The notes below the pieces were generated by a model. It was not told the DNA's origin. It made no database searches and was given only the letters and a program-made list of their open reading frames with translations. Positions 41,353 through 50,758 of a stretch of DNA of 64,000 bases are shown piece by piece. The stretch spans positions 1,116,001-1,180,000 of the forward strand of contig CP064970.1 of the NCBI GenBank assembly GCA_016699305.1, given 5' to 3'. The position numbers and the translations under genes were made by a program. The stretch is from Alphaproteobacteria bacterium. Lineage in GTDB: Bacteria; Pseudomonadota; Alphaproteobacteria; GCA-016699305. How positions within the stretch are numbered: the stretch's first letter is position 1; every line of letters starts with the position of its first letter.

Positions 41353-42627
41353 ATGGACAAATTATGCATTGAAGGCGGTGTGGCTTTAACAGGCGTCATT
41401 CCCGTCAGCGGAGCCAAGAATGCGGCCTTGCCGCTGCTGGTGGCCGGTTTGATGAGCGACGAGCCGCTGGTGTTAGAGAACGTGCCCGCCGTGGCAGATA
41501 TCCTGACCATGCGGGCCTTGCTGGAACAGCACGGCGTGGGCGTGGAGCAAGAAGCCCCGGGCATATGGCGGTTACATGCGCGGCAGATCACCAACATCAC
41601 CGCGCCTTACGACCTGGTGCGCAAAATGCGGGCCAGCATCTGGGTGCTGGGCGCGTTGATGGCCCGCTGCGGCAAGGCGCGGGTGTCCTTGCCCGGCGGC
41701 TGCTCGATCGGAACACGTCCCGTCGATTTGCATTTGCAGGGCCTGCGCGCCATGGGTGCCCAAATCGAGCTGAAAGACGGCTATATCGAGGCCCAGGCCC
41801 CCCAGGGACTGCGCGGGGCCGAGATCGTCTTCCCCTTCGTCTCGGTGGGCGCGACCATCAATCTGCTGATGGCCGCCAGCCTGGCCAAAGGCGAAACCAC
41901 ACTGATCAATGCCGCGCGTGAACCCGAAGTGTGCAATCTGGCCGAATGTCTGGTCGCCATGGGTGCCCAAATCACCGGCATCGGCGGCGACCGTTTGCAT
42001 ATCGTGGGCGTGGATCGGCTGCATGGCGCGCGCCATGGCGTGATCCCTGACCGCATTGAGGCCGGGACCTGGGCCGTGGCGGCGGCCATCACGGGCGGCG
42101 ATTTGTTGCTGCAAGGCGCGCGCGCGGACCATCTGGAGGCCTTTACGCGCATCTTGAACTGCGCCGGCGTTCTGGTCACCGAAGAGGAAGGCGGTCTGCG
42201 CGTGCGTCGGGCCAATGGCGCGCTGACGGGCGCGGATGTGATGACCGAGCCTTATCCGGGCTATCCCACGGACTTGCAAGCGCAGATGATGGCCTTGATG
42301 ACGGTGGCCCAGGGCGCGGCCTTGATCACCGAGACGATCTTTGAAAACCGCTTTATGCATGTGCCCGAACTGGCCCGCATGGGCGCGAACATCACCGTGC
42401 ATACCGCCTCGGCCTTGGTGCGCGGCGTGCCGGTGCTAAAGGGCGCGCCCGTGATGGCGACCGATCTTCGCGCTTCGGTGTCTTTGGTATTAGCAGGGTT
42501 GGCGGCCCAGGGCCGCACCACGGTGCGGCGCGTCTATCACCTGGATCGGGGCTATGAACGCATCGAAGAAAAGCTCGTGGCTTGCGGTGCGCGTATCGAG
42601 CGTCTCAAAGGCGACGACGAGGAATAA
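41353..42627 (+). CDS. murA: UDP-N-acetylglucosamine 1-carboxyvinyltransferase
   Basis: First committed step of peptidoglycan synthesis: transfers enolpyruvate from PEP to UDP-GlcNAc. 424 residues with SGAKNAALPLL (Lys22), the catalytic Cys117 in LPGGCSIGTRPVDLH (so fosfomycin-type, not the Asp variant), VSVGATINLLMAASLA, and IPDRIEAGTW. AAGGAAC precedes the ATG. Terminator at 42634. Confidence 0.97.
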   Translation: MDKLCIEGGVALTGVIPVSGAKNAALPLLVAGLMSDEPLVLENVPAVADILTMRALLEQHGVGVEQEAPGIWRLHARQITNITAPYDLVRKMRASIWVLGALMARCGKARVSLPGGCSIGTRPVDLHLQGLRAMGAQIELKDGYIEAQAPQGLRGAEIVFPFVSVGATINLLMAASLAKGETTLINAAREPEVCNLAECLVAMGAQITGIGGDRLHIVGVDRLHGARHGVIPDRIEAGTWAVAAAITGGDLLLQGARADHLEAFTRILNCAGVLVTEEEGGLRVRRANGALTGADVMTEPYPGYPTDLQAQMMALMTVAQGAALITETIFENRFMHVPELARMGANITVHTASALVRGVPVLKGAPVMATDLRASVSLVLAGLAAQGRTTVRRVYHLDRGYERIEEKLVACGARIERLKGDDEE

Positions 42628-42633
42628 AAGAAC

Positions 42634-42663
42634 CCCGGACGGGGAAACACGGCCCCGCCCGGG
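42634..42663 (+). terminator. Terminator of murA
   Basis: CCCGGACGGGG / CCCCGCCCGGG stem of 11 bp with one A-C mismatch, followed by ATATCTTT. Also lies between convergent murA and the GNAT gene. Confidence 0.65.
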
Positions 42664-42687
42664 ATATCTTTGGGCCATCGCCCTACC

Positions 42688-43221
42688 TTACTGGCCCGCC
42701 GAAACGGTATGGATGTGTCCAGGCGGGCTGCCAGGGACCGACTCGAAGGCCTGATACGCCAAGTCGCGCACAAAGGCCCCCATATCGTCGCGGTACTCCG
42801 GCCCAATGGCATGAAAGCCATGGCTTTCAAAGAAAGACACACAGGGCAACCGCGAACGCACCAGTAGCCGCGCGGCATGATCCGTCAAGTCTTTCGTAAT
42901 AAACGCCATCAGCGCCGTTCCGACACCATGGCCGCGATATTCGGGTAAGACCACCACACGCTCGATCTCGATCTCACCATTGGCCATATGACGCGCACGC
43001 GCCGTGCCCACCGGCTTACGGCCCCAGAATGCCAGATAGTGCCAGCAATCTTCATCGTCCAGACGATCCAGCTCTCGCCGGGCGGATAATCCGCCGCCAT
43101 GGACCAGAACGTCCCGTCGGATATTGTAGGCGCTTTCCCGGTCCTCATCGCAACAGACGCACCGCACGGTGATGGCAGAAACCGCTTCATCCGCATGCGG
43201 CATTTTTTGACGGATATTCAT
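42688..43221 (-). CDS. GNAT-family acetyltransferase
   Basis: 177 residues from MNIRQKMPHADEAV, with AGGGGGTGC upstream (the ORF extends 41 codons further without a site). GNAT motifs: ALMAFITKD preceded by the acetyl-CoA loop VVLPEYRGHGVGTAL (R-G-x-G-x-G/A), then LLVRSRLPCVSFFESHGFHAIGPEY typical of ElaA-like acetyltransferases. Substrate unknown. Confidence 0.85.
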   Translation of the reverse strand: MNIRQKMPHADEAVSAITVRCVCCDEDRESAYNIRRDVLVHGGGLSARRELDRLDDEDCWHYLAFWGRKPVGTARARHMANGEIEIERVVVLPEYRGHGVGTALMAFITKDLTDHAARLLVRSRLPCVSFFESHGFHAIGPEYRDDMGAFVRDLAYQAFESVPGSPPGHIHTVSAGQ

Positions 43222-43395
43222 ATCGCACCCCCTTCTGGCGGACGAAAGCGTCCGCCAATCAATCTTGTTGGCCCTATGGAGGATGTAAGTTCGGCGTGGG
43301 GCTTTGCACAGGGGGTGCGTCAGAATGTCGCGGCATAAATTCATTAATAAATAACGATCGTTTTTAATATGGCTACATTCAGCAGGGATGTGGGG

Positions 43396-44037
43396 TCATA
43401 TGCCCTGCGACAAGCGATCCGGGGGTATGTTCCACCCCAATAACGCCCATCCGCCGTTTTGCCAACGCAGATGCGCGGCATGACCTGTTTTGACCTTCAA
43501 CAGGCTTTGTTCGATGGCGTTTTGAAAAGCGCCGGGAACAAGGCGCAAGAAAAAACGCAACGTGCCCGCGCTGCTGACGCCGATAACAGGGCCGTCCCCG
43601 GGCAAAGTGGCGACATATTCGGCGAAGGCGCGCGTGCGCGCGGCGACGATATCTTCCGACTCGCCCCATCCGTCTTGCAGTGGCCACAAGCCGCGCTTGT
43701 TCCACCCTTCCAGATGATCCGCGCCGAAACGCTGCGCGATTTGGGGATCCGTCAGGCCCGACCATGCGCCGTAATCCAGCTCGATCAGGCGGTCATCGGG
43801 CTGCGGGGCCAAATTCAACGCCTCGCCCAAAATCTGCGCGAAACGCCATGTCCGCTTCAGATGCGGGGCGTAAAGAGCCTGGGGCCTTTGCGCCAGTGCC
43901 ACCAAAGCCTGCGCGCCAGCCTGGGCCTGGACCTCGCCCGAGGGAGTCATCGGCAGATCGTTGCGGCAGCCCAGCCGCGTGGGTTCTTGTCCGGCGTCAA
44001 AGGTGTTGCCGTGGCGGAAAAGGATAAGGTCACGCAT
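43396..44037 (-). CDS. Histidine-phosphatase-superfamily protein with altered active site
   Basis: Phosphoglycerate-mutase-like fold: RHGNT (catalytic His9), NDLPMTPSGEVQAQA, HLKRTWRFAQI, and IELDYGAWSGL. The second catalytic His, normally in VSHGG, is replaced: VIGVSSAGTLRFF. Known: that His is needed for the phospho-enzyme reaction. Inferred: weak or no phosphatase activity. 213 residues. Stop of the upstream kdsB-like gene overlaps its start by eight bases, so they form an operon. Role next to a sugar-nucleotide transferase is unknown. Confidence 0.75.
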   Translation of the reverse strand: MRDLILFRHGNTFDAGQEPTRLGCRNDLPMTPSGEVQAQAGAQALVALAQRPQALYAPHLKRTWRFAQILGEALNLAPQPDDRLIELDYGAWSGLTDPQIAQRFGADHLEGWNKRGLWPLQDGWGESEDIVAARTRAFAEYVATLPGDGPVIGVSSAGTLRFFLRLVPGAFQNAIEQSLLKVKTGHAAHLRWQNGGWALLGWNIPPDRLSQGI

Positions 44038-44836
44038 GAGGGATCAATTCCCCTTCGCGGGCGATGATGGCTTCGACGATGCCGATATCTTCGGGATTGT
44101 CGATGGACCAATGGGTGCGGCCACGATAATCCACCTCGACCACGCGGATGGGGATGCCAGCCTCTAAGGCGCGCAATTGTTCCAAGGATTCGCTGCGCTC
44201 CAACGCGCTCATCGGTAAGGCCGCCAGGCGCATCAACGCCTCGCGCCGATAGCCGTATAGGCCGATATGGCGCATGATCTTGGGAAAGAAGACATCCGGC
44301 TCGCGCACGAAAGGCAGAACGGTCTTTGAGAAATACAGGGCGCGCCCTTGGGCGTCGCACACCACCGTCGTGCCGCTGGAGGGGGCCTGTTTCTTGGATT
44401 CGATGAATTCAAGCCAGCGCGCGCGATCCAGACATACGGCGGGAGTCACCATGGGTGAAATATCGTCGGCATGCATGGCATCGACCAAAGCCTGCACCAC
44501 CCAAGGCGGGGTCAGCACCGCGTCGCCTTGAACATTGACGGCGGCGTCAATGCCGCTGCCCAGCGCCGTCAGCGCCGCCGCCGTGCGCTCGGTGCCGTTC
44601 TGGCAATCGACCGGCGTCATCACCACCTGCGCGCCAAAGCTGCGGGCATGATCGGCCACGCGCTCGTCATCGGTCGCCACCCATACCCCGGCGACATTCG
44701 AGATGCTTTGGCACATGCCCCATACGCGGTGCAAGAGAGAGCGCCCCGCGATCATCGCCATCGGTTTCGCCGGCACGCGCTTTGACCCATAGCGGGCAGG
44801 AATGATGATGGCTAGGCGTAAGGCGGAGGAAGTCAT
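44030..44836 (-). CDS. kdsB: KdsB-like CMP-Kdo synthetase
   Basis: Activates 3-deoxy-manno-octulosonate with CTP for lipopolysaccharide. 268 residues: IIPARYGSKRVPAKPM (CTP loop), VATDDERVADHA, MTPVDCQNGTERTAAAL, IGLYGYRREAL. The QGDEPL motif of classical KdsB reads NVQGDAVLTPPW, which places it in the divergent KdsB-like branch; substrate specificity is therefore not certain. waaA and lpxK, which use its product, lie at 60.7-63 kb. Confidence 0.85.
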   Translation of the reverse strand: MTSSALRLAIIIPARYGSKRVPAKPMAMIAGRSLLHRVWGMCQSISNVAGVWVATDDERVADHARSFGAQVVMTPVDCQNGTERTAAALTALGSGIDAAVNVQGDAVLTPPWVVQALVDAMHADDISPMVTPAVCLDRARWLEFIESKKQAPSSGTTVVCDAQGRALYFSKTVLPFVREPDVFFPKIMRHIGLYGYRREALMRLAALPMSALERSESLEQLRALEAGIPIRVVEVDYRGRTHWSIDNPEDIGIVEAIIAREGELIPHA

Positions 44837-44912
44837 AGGCGCATCCCAAAAGAGTGAGACAGGATTTGCCCGATGCTATAGCCCCGGCCCCGTGCGCTGT
44901 CACGCGAAAAGA

Positions 44913-44947
44913 AAAGGGGCGGCCCCCGAACCGGCGACCGCCCCTTT
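44913..44947 (-). terminator. Terminator of the phasin gene
   Basis: AAAGGGGCGG / CCGCCCCTTT stem of 10 bp with a 15-base loop; on the minus strand it is followed by TTTTCTTTT. Lies 20 bases after the phasin stop. Confidence 0.75.
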
Positions 44948-44966
44948 CCCGATAAATGAAGACAGA

Positions 44967-45425
44967 CTAGCGCTTACCAGCGGCCTTTTTTGCCGTCGGG
45001 ATCGAGCCGCGCAGCTCTTCAATGCTATCGCTGACGCGCGCGCTGATCACTTCCACCGCCTCGTAATTCGACTTGGCCACCATCTCGGCCAATTCCTTCA
45101 TGTTGGACAAGGCCTTTTCGAACGCCATCTTGCTCAAAGCCGCCGATTTGGCGACTTTCTCTTCGGGCGTGGTGACGGTCATCATCTGGCCCAGCATATC
45201 CGAGGCCTCTTGCACCGTCTGGCGCATGATCTCGCCTTGGCGGTGCCACACGGCTTGCAGGCCTTCGAAGGCCAATTGATTGGCGGCGCTGACGGCCTCG
45301 ATATTGCGGCGCTGCGCGGCGACCAAAGTCTCCACATCCACGCCGGGCATTTTGTATTGGCTGAATGTCTTGGCGAAATCGCCGAATTGGGGAAATTCAG
45401 GGAAGAGAGGGTTGGTCTTGGTCAT
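44967..45425 (-). CDS. Phasin family protein
   Basis: 152 residues: MTKTNPLFPEFPQF, VDVETLVAAQRRNIEAVSAANQLAFEGLQAVWHRQGEIMRQT, then an amphipathic helix and KAAGKR tail, the phasin_2 pattern. Phasins coat polyhydroxyalkanoate granules. The start has AAAGGACC upstream (the 83-codon upward extension of the frame is spurious). A TGC palindrome at 45476 likely binds PhaR. No pha synthesis genes in the window. Confidence 0.9.
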   Translation of the reverse strand: MTKTNPLFPEFPQFGDFAKTFSQYKMPGVDVETLVAAQRRNIEAVSAANQLAFEGLQAVWHRQGEIMRQTVQEASDMLGQMMTVTTPEEKVAKSAALSKMAFEKALSNMKELAEMVAKSNYEAVEVISARVSDSIEELRGSIPTAKKAAGKR

Positions 45426-45475
45426 GACGGTCGGGTCCTTTCCGGTTGGCAGTGACGAAGGGCGGCATGTGTTTC

Positions 45476-45488
45476 GCTGCATTGCAGC
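45476..45488 (-). promoter_or_regulatory. TGC palindrome, candidate PhaR site
   Basis: GCTGCATTGCAGC, a perfect palindrome about 50 bases before the phasin start. PhaR of alphaproteobacteria recognises TGC-rich palindromes before phasin genes. A near copy lies at 51240. Confidence 0.6.
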
Positions 45489-45633
45489 ATAATCCACTCT
45501 GCCGAACATAGCAAGGGGCAGCGGACAGTCTTCATTTTGGTTCCTGCCTCTCTCATTGACACCCGCGCCTCCGAATATAATTCGACAAGGCAACGAGAAA
45601 ACCCGTAACGACAGGCACAACGAACACGCCGCA

Positions 45634-46392
45634 CTATCTGACATGCAAGACGTGAAAGAAGACATAGGAGCCAACGGGTATTCGAGGATCAGCGTCGCTT
45701 ACCCCGATTTTTGTACAGCACGTATGTTTGCCCTGATTATTGCTGCCGCAAGTATGATGATAACCATTGCCACCTGATGAATAGTAATCATATCCCTTCA
45801 TTGCTAAAGGATTCCATCCAATAGGAGCATCCCCACTTTCCATTGTTACATCCACCATATCATTTATCTTTAAGCATAGTTCCTTCTTGATTCCAGGCAA
45901 AACAATAATGAGATCTCTACCTGTATTATCCCCAATAACCGTTTTTCCCATTCCATAGATCTCACTATATGTATGTATAAAATAATGCCTTATTCCTGCT
46001 GGCACTTCTGTTAAATCTACATCTGGTGGTGGCTCTTTGAATAGAATACCGCCGCCATTCACATCAAAGACATGACAGGACTTATCAGCAGGAGCGAGGG
46101 GATTTTCCGCATAACCACTATCAACGGAATTGGCGAGGCTGAATTCCGTATCCGGGCAGCGTGACATCACTCTATCCACGCCGATTTGCAATTCATTGAC
46201 ATAACCGAGAATGGCCGTTGCTTGGGCTTTGAGTTTAACCGCCGAAGTATCGCCATTGAACGAACCCGACGCCGCCGCAATGGCAGAGGCCAAGACGGCC
46301 AGAATCGCCACAACCCACAGGATCGGCCCAATGGCTATGCCTGATTCAGACGCCGATGACCAGCGGGGGGGGGGCGGTTTCAGTGCACACAT
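45634..46392 (-). CDS. Pilin-like membrane-anchored protein A (C-tract ON)
   Basis: 252 residues. N-terminal ESGIAIGPILWVVAILAVLASAIAA (about 15-40) is a membrane anchor; then a soluble domain with Cys in RCPDTEF, KSCHVFDVNGGG, LCLKI and HTCGSN/CCTKI, consistent with disulfides. Paralogue of 63130-63870 from end to end. No canonical prepilin peptidase site with Glu5. A run of 10 C (46365-46374 on the opposite strand) lies six codons after the ATG at 46390-46392, and the gene is in frame with it. AGAGG stands upstream. Role unknown, likely surface-exposed. Confidence 0.7.
   Translation of the reverse strand: MCALKPPPPRWSSASESGIAIGPILWVVAILAVLASAIAAASGSFNGDTSAVKLKAQATAILGYVNELQIGVDRVMSRCPDTEFSLANSVDSGYAENPLAPADKSCHVFDVNGGGILFKEPPPDVDLTEVPAGIRHYFIHTYSEIYGMGKTVIGDNTGRDLIIVLPGIKKELCLKINDMVDVTMESGDAPIGWNPLAMKGYDYYSSGGNGYHHTCGSNNQGKHTCCTKIGVSDADPRIPVGSYVFFHVLHVR
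46365..46374 (-). repeat. Homopolymeric C10 tract in gene A
   Basis: Ten G on the plus strand (10 C in the coding strand), encoding Pro-Pro-Pro plus the first base of Arg. A change of one base would shift the frame of gene A. Confidence 0.85.
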
Positions 46393-46550
46393 CTGGCCTC
46401 TGTAGGCATCGATTCGATTCTAAGTCCTCAATCTATTCCACCTGATCTATGAGATCAATATGACCTTCTCGAACATGAGAGACAGACGCGAATTTGGTCC
46501 GCCCAAATTCCGGTTCATAGAAGTACCCTCGAAATGCCCACAACGAACAC

Positions 46551-49500
46551 TCAGCCGATGGGCATGATTGCTTTCTCTGTGTGAATTGGTTCGCGCATCA
46601 CATAAATGGCCGGAATCACCAAGACGGTTAGCGCCGTGGACGAGGCCAAGCCAAAGAGCAGGGAAATGGCCAGGCCTTGAAAGATGGGGTCGGCCAAGAT
46701 GAAGGCCGCGCCGATCATGGCGGCCAGGGCCGTCAGCAGGATGGGCTTGAAACGCACGGAACCGGCTTGTAACAGCACATCGCGCAAATCTTGCCCCGAG
46801 TCTTGACGGTGGCGGATAAAGTCGATCAGCAAGATGGAGTTACGCACGATGATCCCGGCCAAAGCGATAAAGCCGATCATTGACGTGGCGGTAAACGGCG
46901 CGCCAAACAAAGCATGCCCCAGGACGATGCCGATAAGGGTAAGGGGCACCGGCACCAGCACCAATAAGGGCAGGCGGAATTCGCGGAACTGCGCGACGAC
47001 AAGCAGATAGATTCCCAGCAAGGCGACGGCAAAGGCCGCGCCCATATCGCGGAAAGTCACATAGGTGATCTCCCATTCGCCGTCCCATAGCAGGAAAGGT
47101 TTGGACTCGTCGCGTGGTTGGCCGTGCAGGCCGATGGCGGGAGGTCCCGCCGCGCCCCAATCCTGTTTCCCGAGGGCCTTCTCGACATCGCGCATGGCGT
47201 AGATGGGGGCTTCGTAATCTCCGGCCAATTCGGCCATGACCATATGCGCGAAGCGTCCGTCACGACGGAAGATCGGCACCGAAGCCGCCTCGCGCGACAC
47301 ATGCACCACATCGCCCAGCTCCACGAATCCCTCGCGCGCGGGAACCGGCGTGGACAGAAGACGCTCGGTCGATCCCAAAGCCTCGCGCGGCAGGCGCAGC
47401 GCGATTTCGATCGGATGCACTTGCGGCCCTCGATGCGAATAACCGACAGATACGCCGCCCAATAATGTGGCCAAGGTGTCATACACATGCCCCTCCTCGA
47501 CGCCGTAGAATTCCAGGCCGTCGTGATCCAGCACAAAGCGCAGACGCTGGCCGGGGGATGGCAAGGTGTCGTCCAGGTCTTTCACGGCATCGACTTGGGA
47601 AAAGGCCGCGCGAACCTTCCGAGCCGTTTGTTCGCGTGTGGCGGCGTCGGGGCCATAGATTTCCGCCAGCAAGGTCGCCAAGACGGGCGGCCCCGGCGGG
47701 ACTTCAGCAACGCGCAAACGCGCGTTCTGGGGCAAGGCCAGATCGCGCAGACGCGAACGAATGTCTTGCGCGATGGCATGACTGCTGCGGTGACGCACGT
47801 CTTTGGGTTTCAGGTTGATCAGCAGATCGCCTTGGTGAGGCTGTTGACGCAGATAATAGTGGCGCACCAATCCATTAAAATTGAAAGGCGCGGCCGTGCC
47901 GATATAGGCCTGAATGGCCGTGATTTCCTGAATTCCGGCCAATGCCTGCGCGGCGGCAAGGAGCACGCGATCGGTCGTCTCCAGGCTGGCGCTGGGCGGC
48001 AGGTCCACAACCACTTGAATCTCGGACTTGTTATCGAAAGGCAGCAGCTTGACCGTCACCAATCCTAAGGGAAACAGCAGGCACGCGGCCACCGTTGCGC
48101 CTACCACGCTCCACACGAAACGTCGCGCCGCCTTGCGCGAGGCCAAGACGGGTCCCGCGACACGCCGATACAATCGGCCCAGCGCGCCGCCATCGGATTC
48201 TTCATGCCCCGCTTTCGCGCCCGCGCCATGTAATTTGACCATCAGCCATGGCGTCACGGCCACCGCGACCATGAACGAGAACAGCATCGCCGCCGAGGCA
48301 TTGGCCGGAATGGGACTCATATAAGGTCCCATCAGGCCCGAGACGAACATCATCGGCAGCAAGGCCGCGACCACCGTCAATGTGGCGACCACCGTGGGGT
48401 TGCCGACCTCGGCCACCGCCTCGATGGCGGCTTGCATGCGGGTCCGTCCGTCCGGCATGGACCAATGACGGGTGATGTTCTCGATCACCACGATGGCGTC
48501 GTCCACCAGGATGCCGATGGAAAAGATAAGGGCGAATAGGCTGACGCGGTTCAACGTAAAGCCCATCAACCACGCCGCGAACAGGGTCAATAAGATCGTC
48601 ACCGGTACCACCACCAGCACAACGACCCCGGCGCGCCAGCCCAGCGCCCAGGCGATCAAGACGGCGATGCTCAGCGCCGCGATGGCCAGATGCGCCAAAA
48701 GTTCATTGGACTTTTCAAGTGCGGAAGCGCCGTCGTTGCGCGTCACCGCCACCTCGATATCCTCGGGCAAGACATGGGCGCGGGCGATTTTCAACTGAGC
48801 GAGCAAGTCTTTTGAAACTGTCACCGCGTTCGCGCCTTGACGCTTGGCAAAGGCCATCGTCACGGCGGGGAGGCGGGAAAACCCTTTGCCTCCGTCGGGC
48901 AACATCTGCCAGACGCGCTTTTCATCCGTCCGCGCGCCCATCACCACGCGCGCGACATCCTTGACATAAACAGGCCGCCCGTCTTGCGTGGTCAGCAGCA
49001 GCATGCCGATATCGGGGATGCCTTGCATGGTGTGACCGGCGGCCACGGATAGGCTCTGGTTGTCTTGTGTTATCTGGCCCGCCAGGAACGAGCGATTGGC
49101 GGATTGCACTTTCTCCACCAGGTATTTCAAGGTCACGCCGTATAGAGATAAAAGTTCGGGGTCAGGCTCGACGCGAATTTGGTCGGGCGCGCCGCCGACG
49201 ATATAGGTCAGCCCCACATTCTCAACTTTGCTCAGCTCGTGATGCAAGCGGTCGGCCAAAAGTCCCAGATCGTGGTCGCTCCAGCGCGAGGCGGCCTCTG
49301 GCTTTGGGTGCAATGTCAGAGTCAAGACGGCGACATCGTTGATGCCGCGCTTGACGATCAAAGGCTCGGGGACGCCGATGGGCATGCGGCTATAATTGGC
49401 GCGGACGCGCTCATGCACGCGCAAGATGGCGTCATCCTCGCGCGTGCCGACCACGAAACGCGCTGTGACCATGGCTTGGTCATCACTGGTTTGCGAATAG

Positions 49501-49760
49501 ACATGCTCGACGCCGTCAATGCCGCGCAGAATGGATTCCAGGGGGCGAGTCACCAGCTCCACCGCGTCATCGGCCTTGAGGCCATTGGCGGTGACGTGGA
49601 TATCGACCATCGGCACGCTGATTTGCGGTTCTTCCTCGCGCGGCAACGCCACCAGGCCCAATATTCCCACGGCCAGCGCCGCGACCAGCAGCAACGGTGT
49701 TAGGGGCGAGGCGATGAACGCGCGCGCCAGCCAACCGGATAACCCCAGCCGCGCGGTCAT
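46551..49760 (-). CDS. RND efflux transporter permease
   Basis: 1069 residues, HAE/CzcA-type inner-membrane pump. N-terminal membrane segment (about 18-37), porter domain, TM4 with GILVDDAIVVIENI (proton-relay Asp pair), second half with LAGIIVRNSILLIDFIRHR and a final membrane block. Exports drugs or metals with the periplasmic adaptor encoded upstream (49757-50725, overlap ATGA-type). Substrate cannot be read from the sequence. Probably controlled by the divergent ArsR regulator. Outer-membrane partner (TolC) is not in the window. Confidence 0.93.
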   Translation of the reverse strand: MTARLGLSGWLARAFIASPLTPLLLVAALAVGILGLVALPREEEPQISVPMVDIHVTANGLKADDAVELVTRPLESILRGIDGVEHVYSQTSDDQAMVTARFVVGTREDDAILRVHERVRANYSRMPIGVPEPLIVKRGINDVAVLTLTLHPKPEAASRWSDHDLGLLADRLHHELSKVENVGLTYIVGGAPDQIRVEPDPELLSLYGVTLKYLVEKVQSANRSFLAGQITQDNQSLSVAAGHTMQGIPDIGMLLLTTQDGRPVYVKDVARVVMGARTDEKRVWQMLPDGGKGFSRLPAVTMAFAKRQGANAVTVSKDLLAQLKIARAHVLPEDIEVAVTRNDGASALEKSNELLAHLAIAALSIAVLIAWALGWRAGVVVLVVVPVTILLTLFAAWLMGFTLNRVSLFALIFSIGILVDDAIVVIENITRHWSMPDGRTRMQAAIEAVAEVGNPTVVATLTVVAALLPMMFVSGLMGPYMSPIPANASAAMLFSFMVAVAVTPWLMVKLHGAGAKAGHEESDGGALGRLYRRVAGPVLASRKAARRFVWSVVGATVAACLLFPLGLVTVKLLPFDNKSEIQVVVDLPPSASLETTDRVLLAAAQALAGIQEITAIQAYIGTAAPFNFNGLVRHYYLRQQPHQGDLLINLKPKDVRHRSSHAIAQDIRSRLRDLALPQNARLRVAEVPPGPPVLATLLAEIYGPDAATREQTARKVRAAFSQVDAVKDLDDTLPSPGQRLRFVLDHDGLEFYGVEEGHVYDTLATLLGGVSVGYSHRGPQVHPIEIALRLPREALGSTERLLSTPVPAREGFVELGDVVHVSREAASVPIFRRDGRFAHMVMAELAGDYEAPIYAMRDVEKALGKQDWGAAGPPAIGLHGQPRDESKPFLLWDGEWEITYVTFRDMGAAFAVALLGIYLLVVAQFREFRLPLLVLVPVPLTLIGIVLGHALFGAPFTATSMIGFIALAGIIVRNSILLIDFIRHRQDSGQDLRDVLLQAGSVRFKPILLTALAAMIGAAFILADPIFQGLAISLLFGLASSTALTVLVIPAIYVMREPIHTEKAIMPIG

Positions 49761-50725
49761 GGCTTCACCAGAATATCGCCAGCCTTTAGCCCGGATAGAA
49801 TCTCGATACCCCCAGGCATGTCTTGGCCGGGCTGCACCACCACCTCGCCGATGGCCTTAACGCGCAGCAATGTCACTCCCATGCGCCGGACCAGGTAATC
49901 CCTTGGCACGACAAGACTCATGCGCGATCCCGTGTTGAGATAGACCTTTGCGCGTTCGCCGACAAAGAAATCGCCCAGTCCATCGGCCTCGACATCGGCG
50001 ATCACGCGGCCTTGCTGCAATTCGGGATAGACCAGACGGATCACGCCGTCTCGATGCGCCGTATCGGCAGAGTCTTCTTGCGCGCCGCGCGCCCCTATCT
50101 TGACCGTGTCGCCGAGTTTGACGAAACGCGCGTGACGTTCGGGCAGACGCAAGCGCAAGATATAATTCTCGGTCGCGATCTCGGCCACGGTTTCGCCCGG
50201 ACGCACCACAGAGCCGTTCACGGCCAACATCTTCAGGATGCGCCCCGAGGCCGGGGCCAAGACATCCGACTCGCTGTTTTGCTGGGCGATTACGCCGCGC
50301 TCGGCCTGCGCGGCGTCAAGCCCGCCCGAGACCTGTTCATAAGCGCTTTTCGCCTTGTCCAGGGCGGCTTGCGATACGGTGCCGCCGCCGCGCAGCTCTT
50401 GCATGCGTTTGAGTTCCGTACGCGCCAAGTCTTGGTCCGCGCGTAAGGATCGAATGCGCGCGTCCAACGCCTGCAATCGCAAAGACAGCTTGGCATCATA
50501 GATCTTTGCGATGGCCTGTCCGGCTTGGACATGGGCACCTTCGGCCAAGGCCAGACTCTCGATGGTGCCCTCCACCCGCGCGCGCGCAGGCGTGGTCTTG
50601 ACGCTCTCCACCGTGCCGAACACGGCTTTCATGTCCTGCACCACCACCGGCTGCACGGTTATCTCTTCCGCCCAAGCCGCCATCGGCAGGCTCAGAAAGA
50701 TCAGACATATTCCCCATCGCAACAT
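49757..50725 (-). CDS. RND periplasmic adaptor (MFP/HlyD family)
   Basis: 322 residues. Signal peptide at 1-19 (CLIFLSLPMAAWA). Barrel-sandwich and hairpin features: RVEGTIESLALAEGAHVQAGQ, AKLSLRLQALDARIRSLRADQ coiled coil, VLAPASGRILKML lipoyl segment, and beta-barrel LRLPERHARFVKLGDTVKIG. Joins the pump to the outer-membrane channel. Start ATG at 50725. First gene of the efflux operon, divergent from arsR-like. Confidence 0.92.
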   Translation of the reverse strand: MLRWGICLIFLSLPMAAWAEEITVQPVVVQDMKAVFGTVESVKTTPARARVEGTIESLALAEGAHVQAGQAIAKIYDAKLSLRLQALDARIRSLRADQDLARTELKRMQELRGGGTVSQAALDKAKSAYEQVSGGLDAAQAERGVIAQQNSESDVLAPASGRILKMLAVNGSVVRPGETVAEIATENYILRLRLPERHARFVKLGDTVKIGARGAQEDSADTAHRDGVIRLVYPELQQGRVIADVEADGLGDFFVGERAKVYLNTGSRMSLVVPRDYLVRRMGVTLLRVKAIGEVVVQPGQDMPGGIEILSGLKAGDILVKP

Positions 50726-50758
50726 GTTGTTCTTCCTTTTTGATCGCGGACTTGATCT

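Noticed and set aside
47487..48068. Plus-strand frames across the RND permease
   Set aside because: Antisense of the permease coding frame; no motifs.
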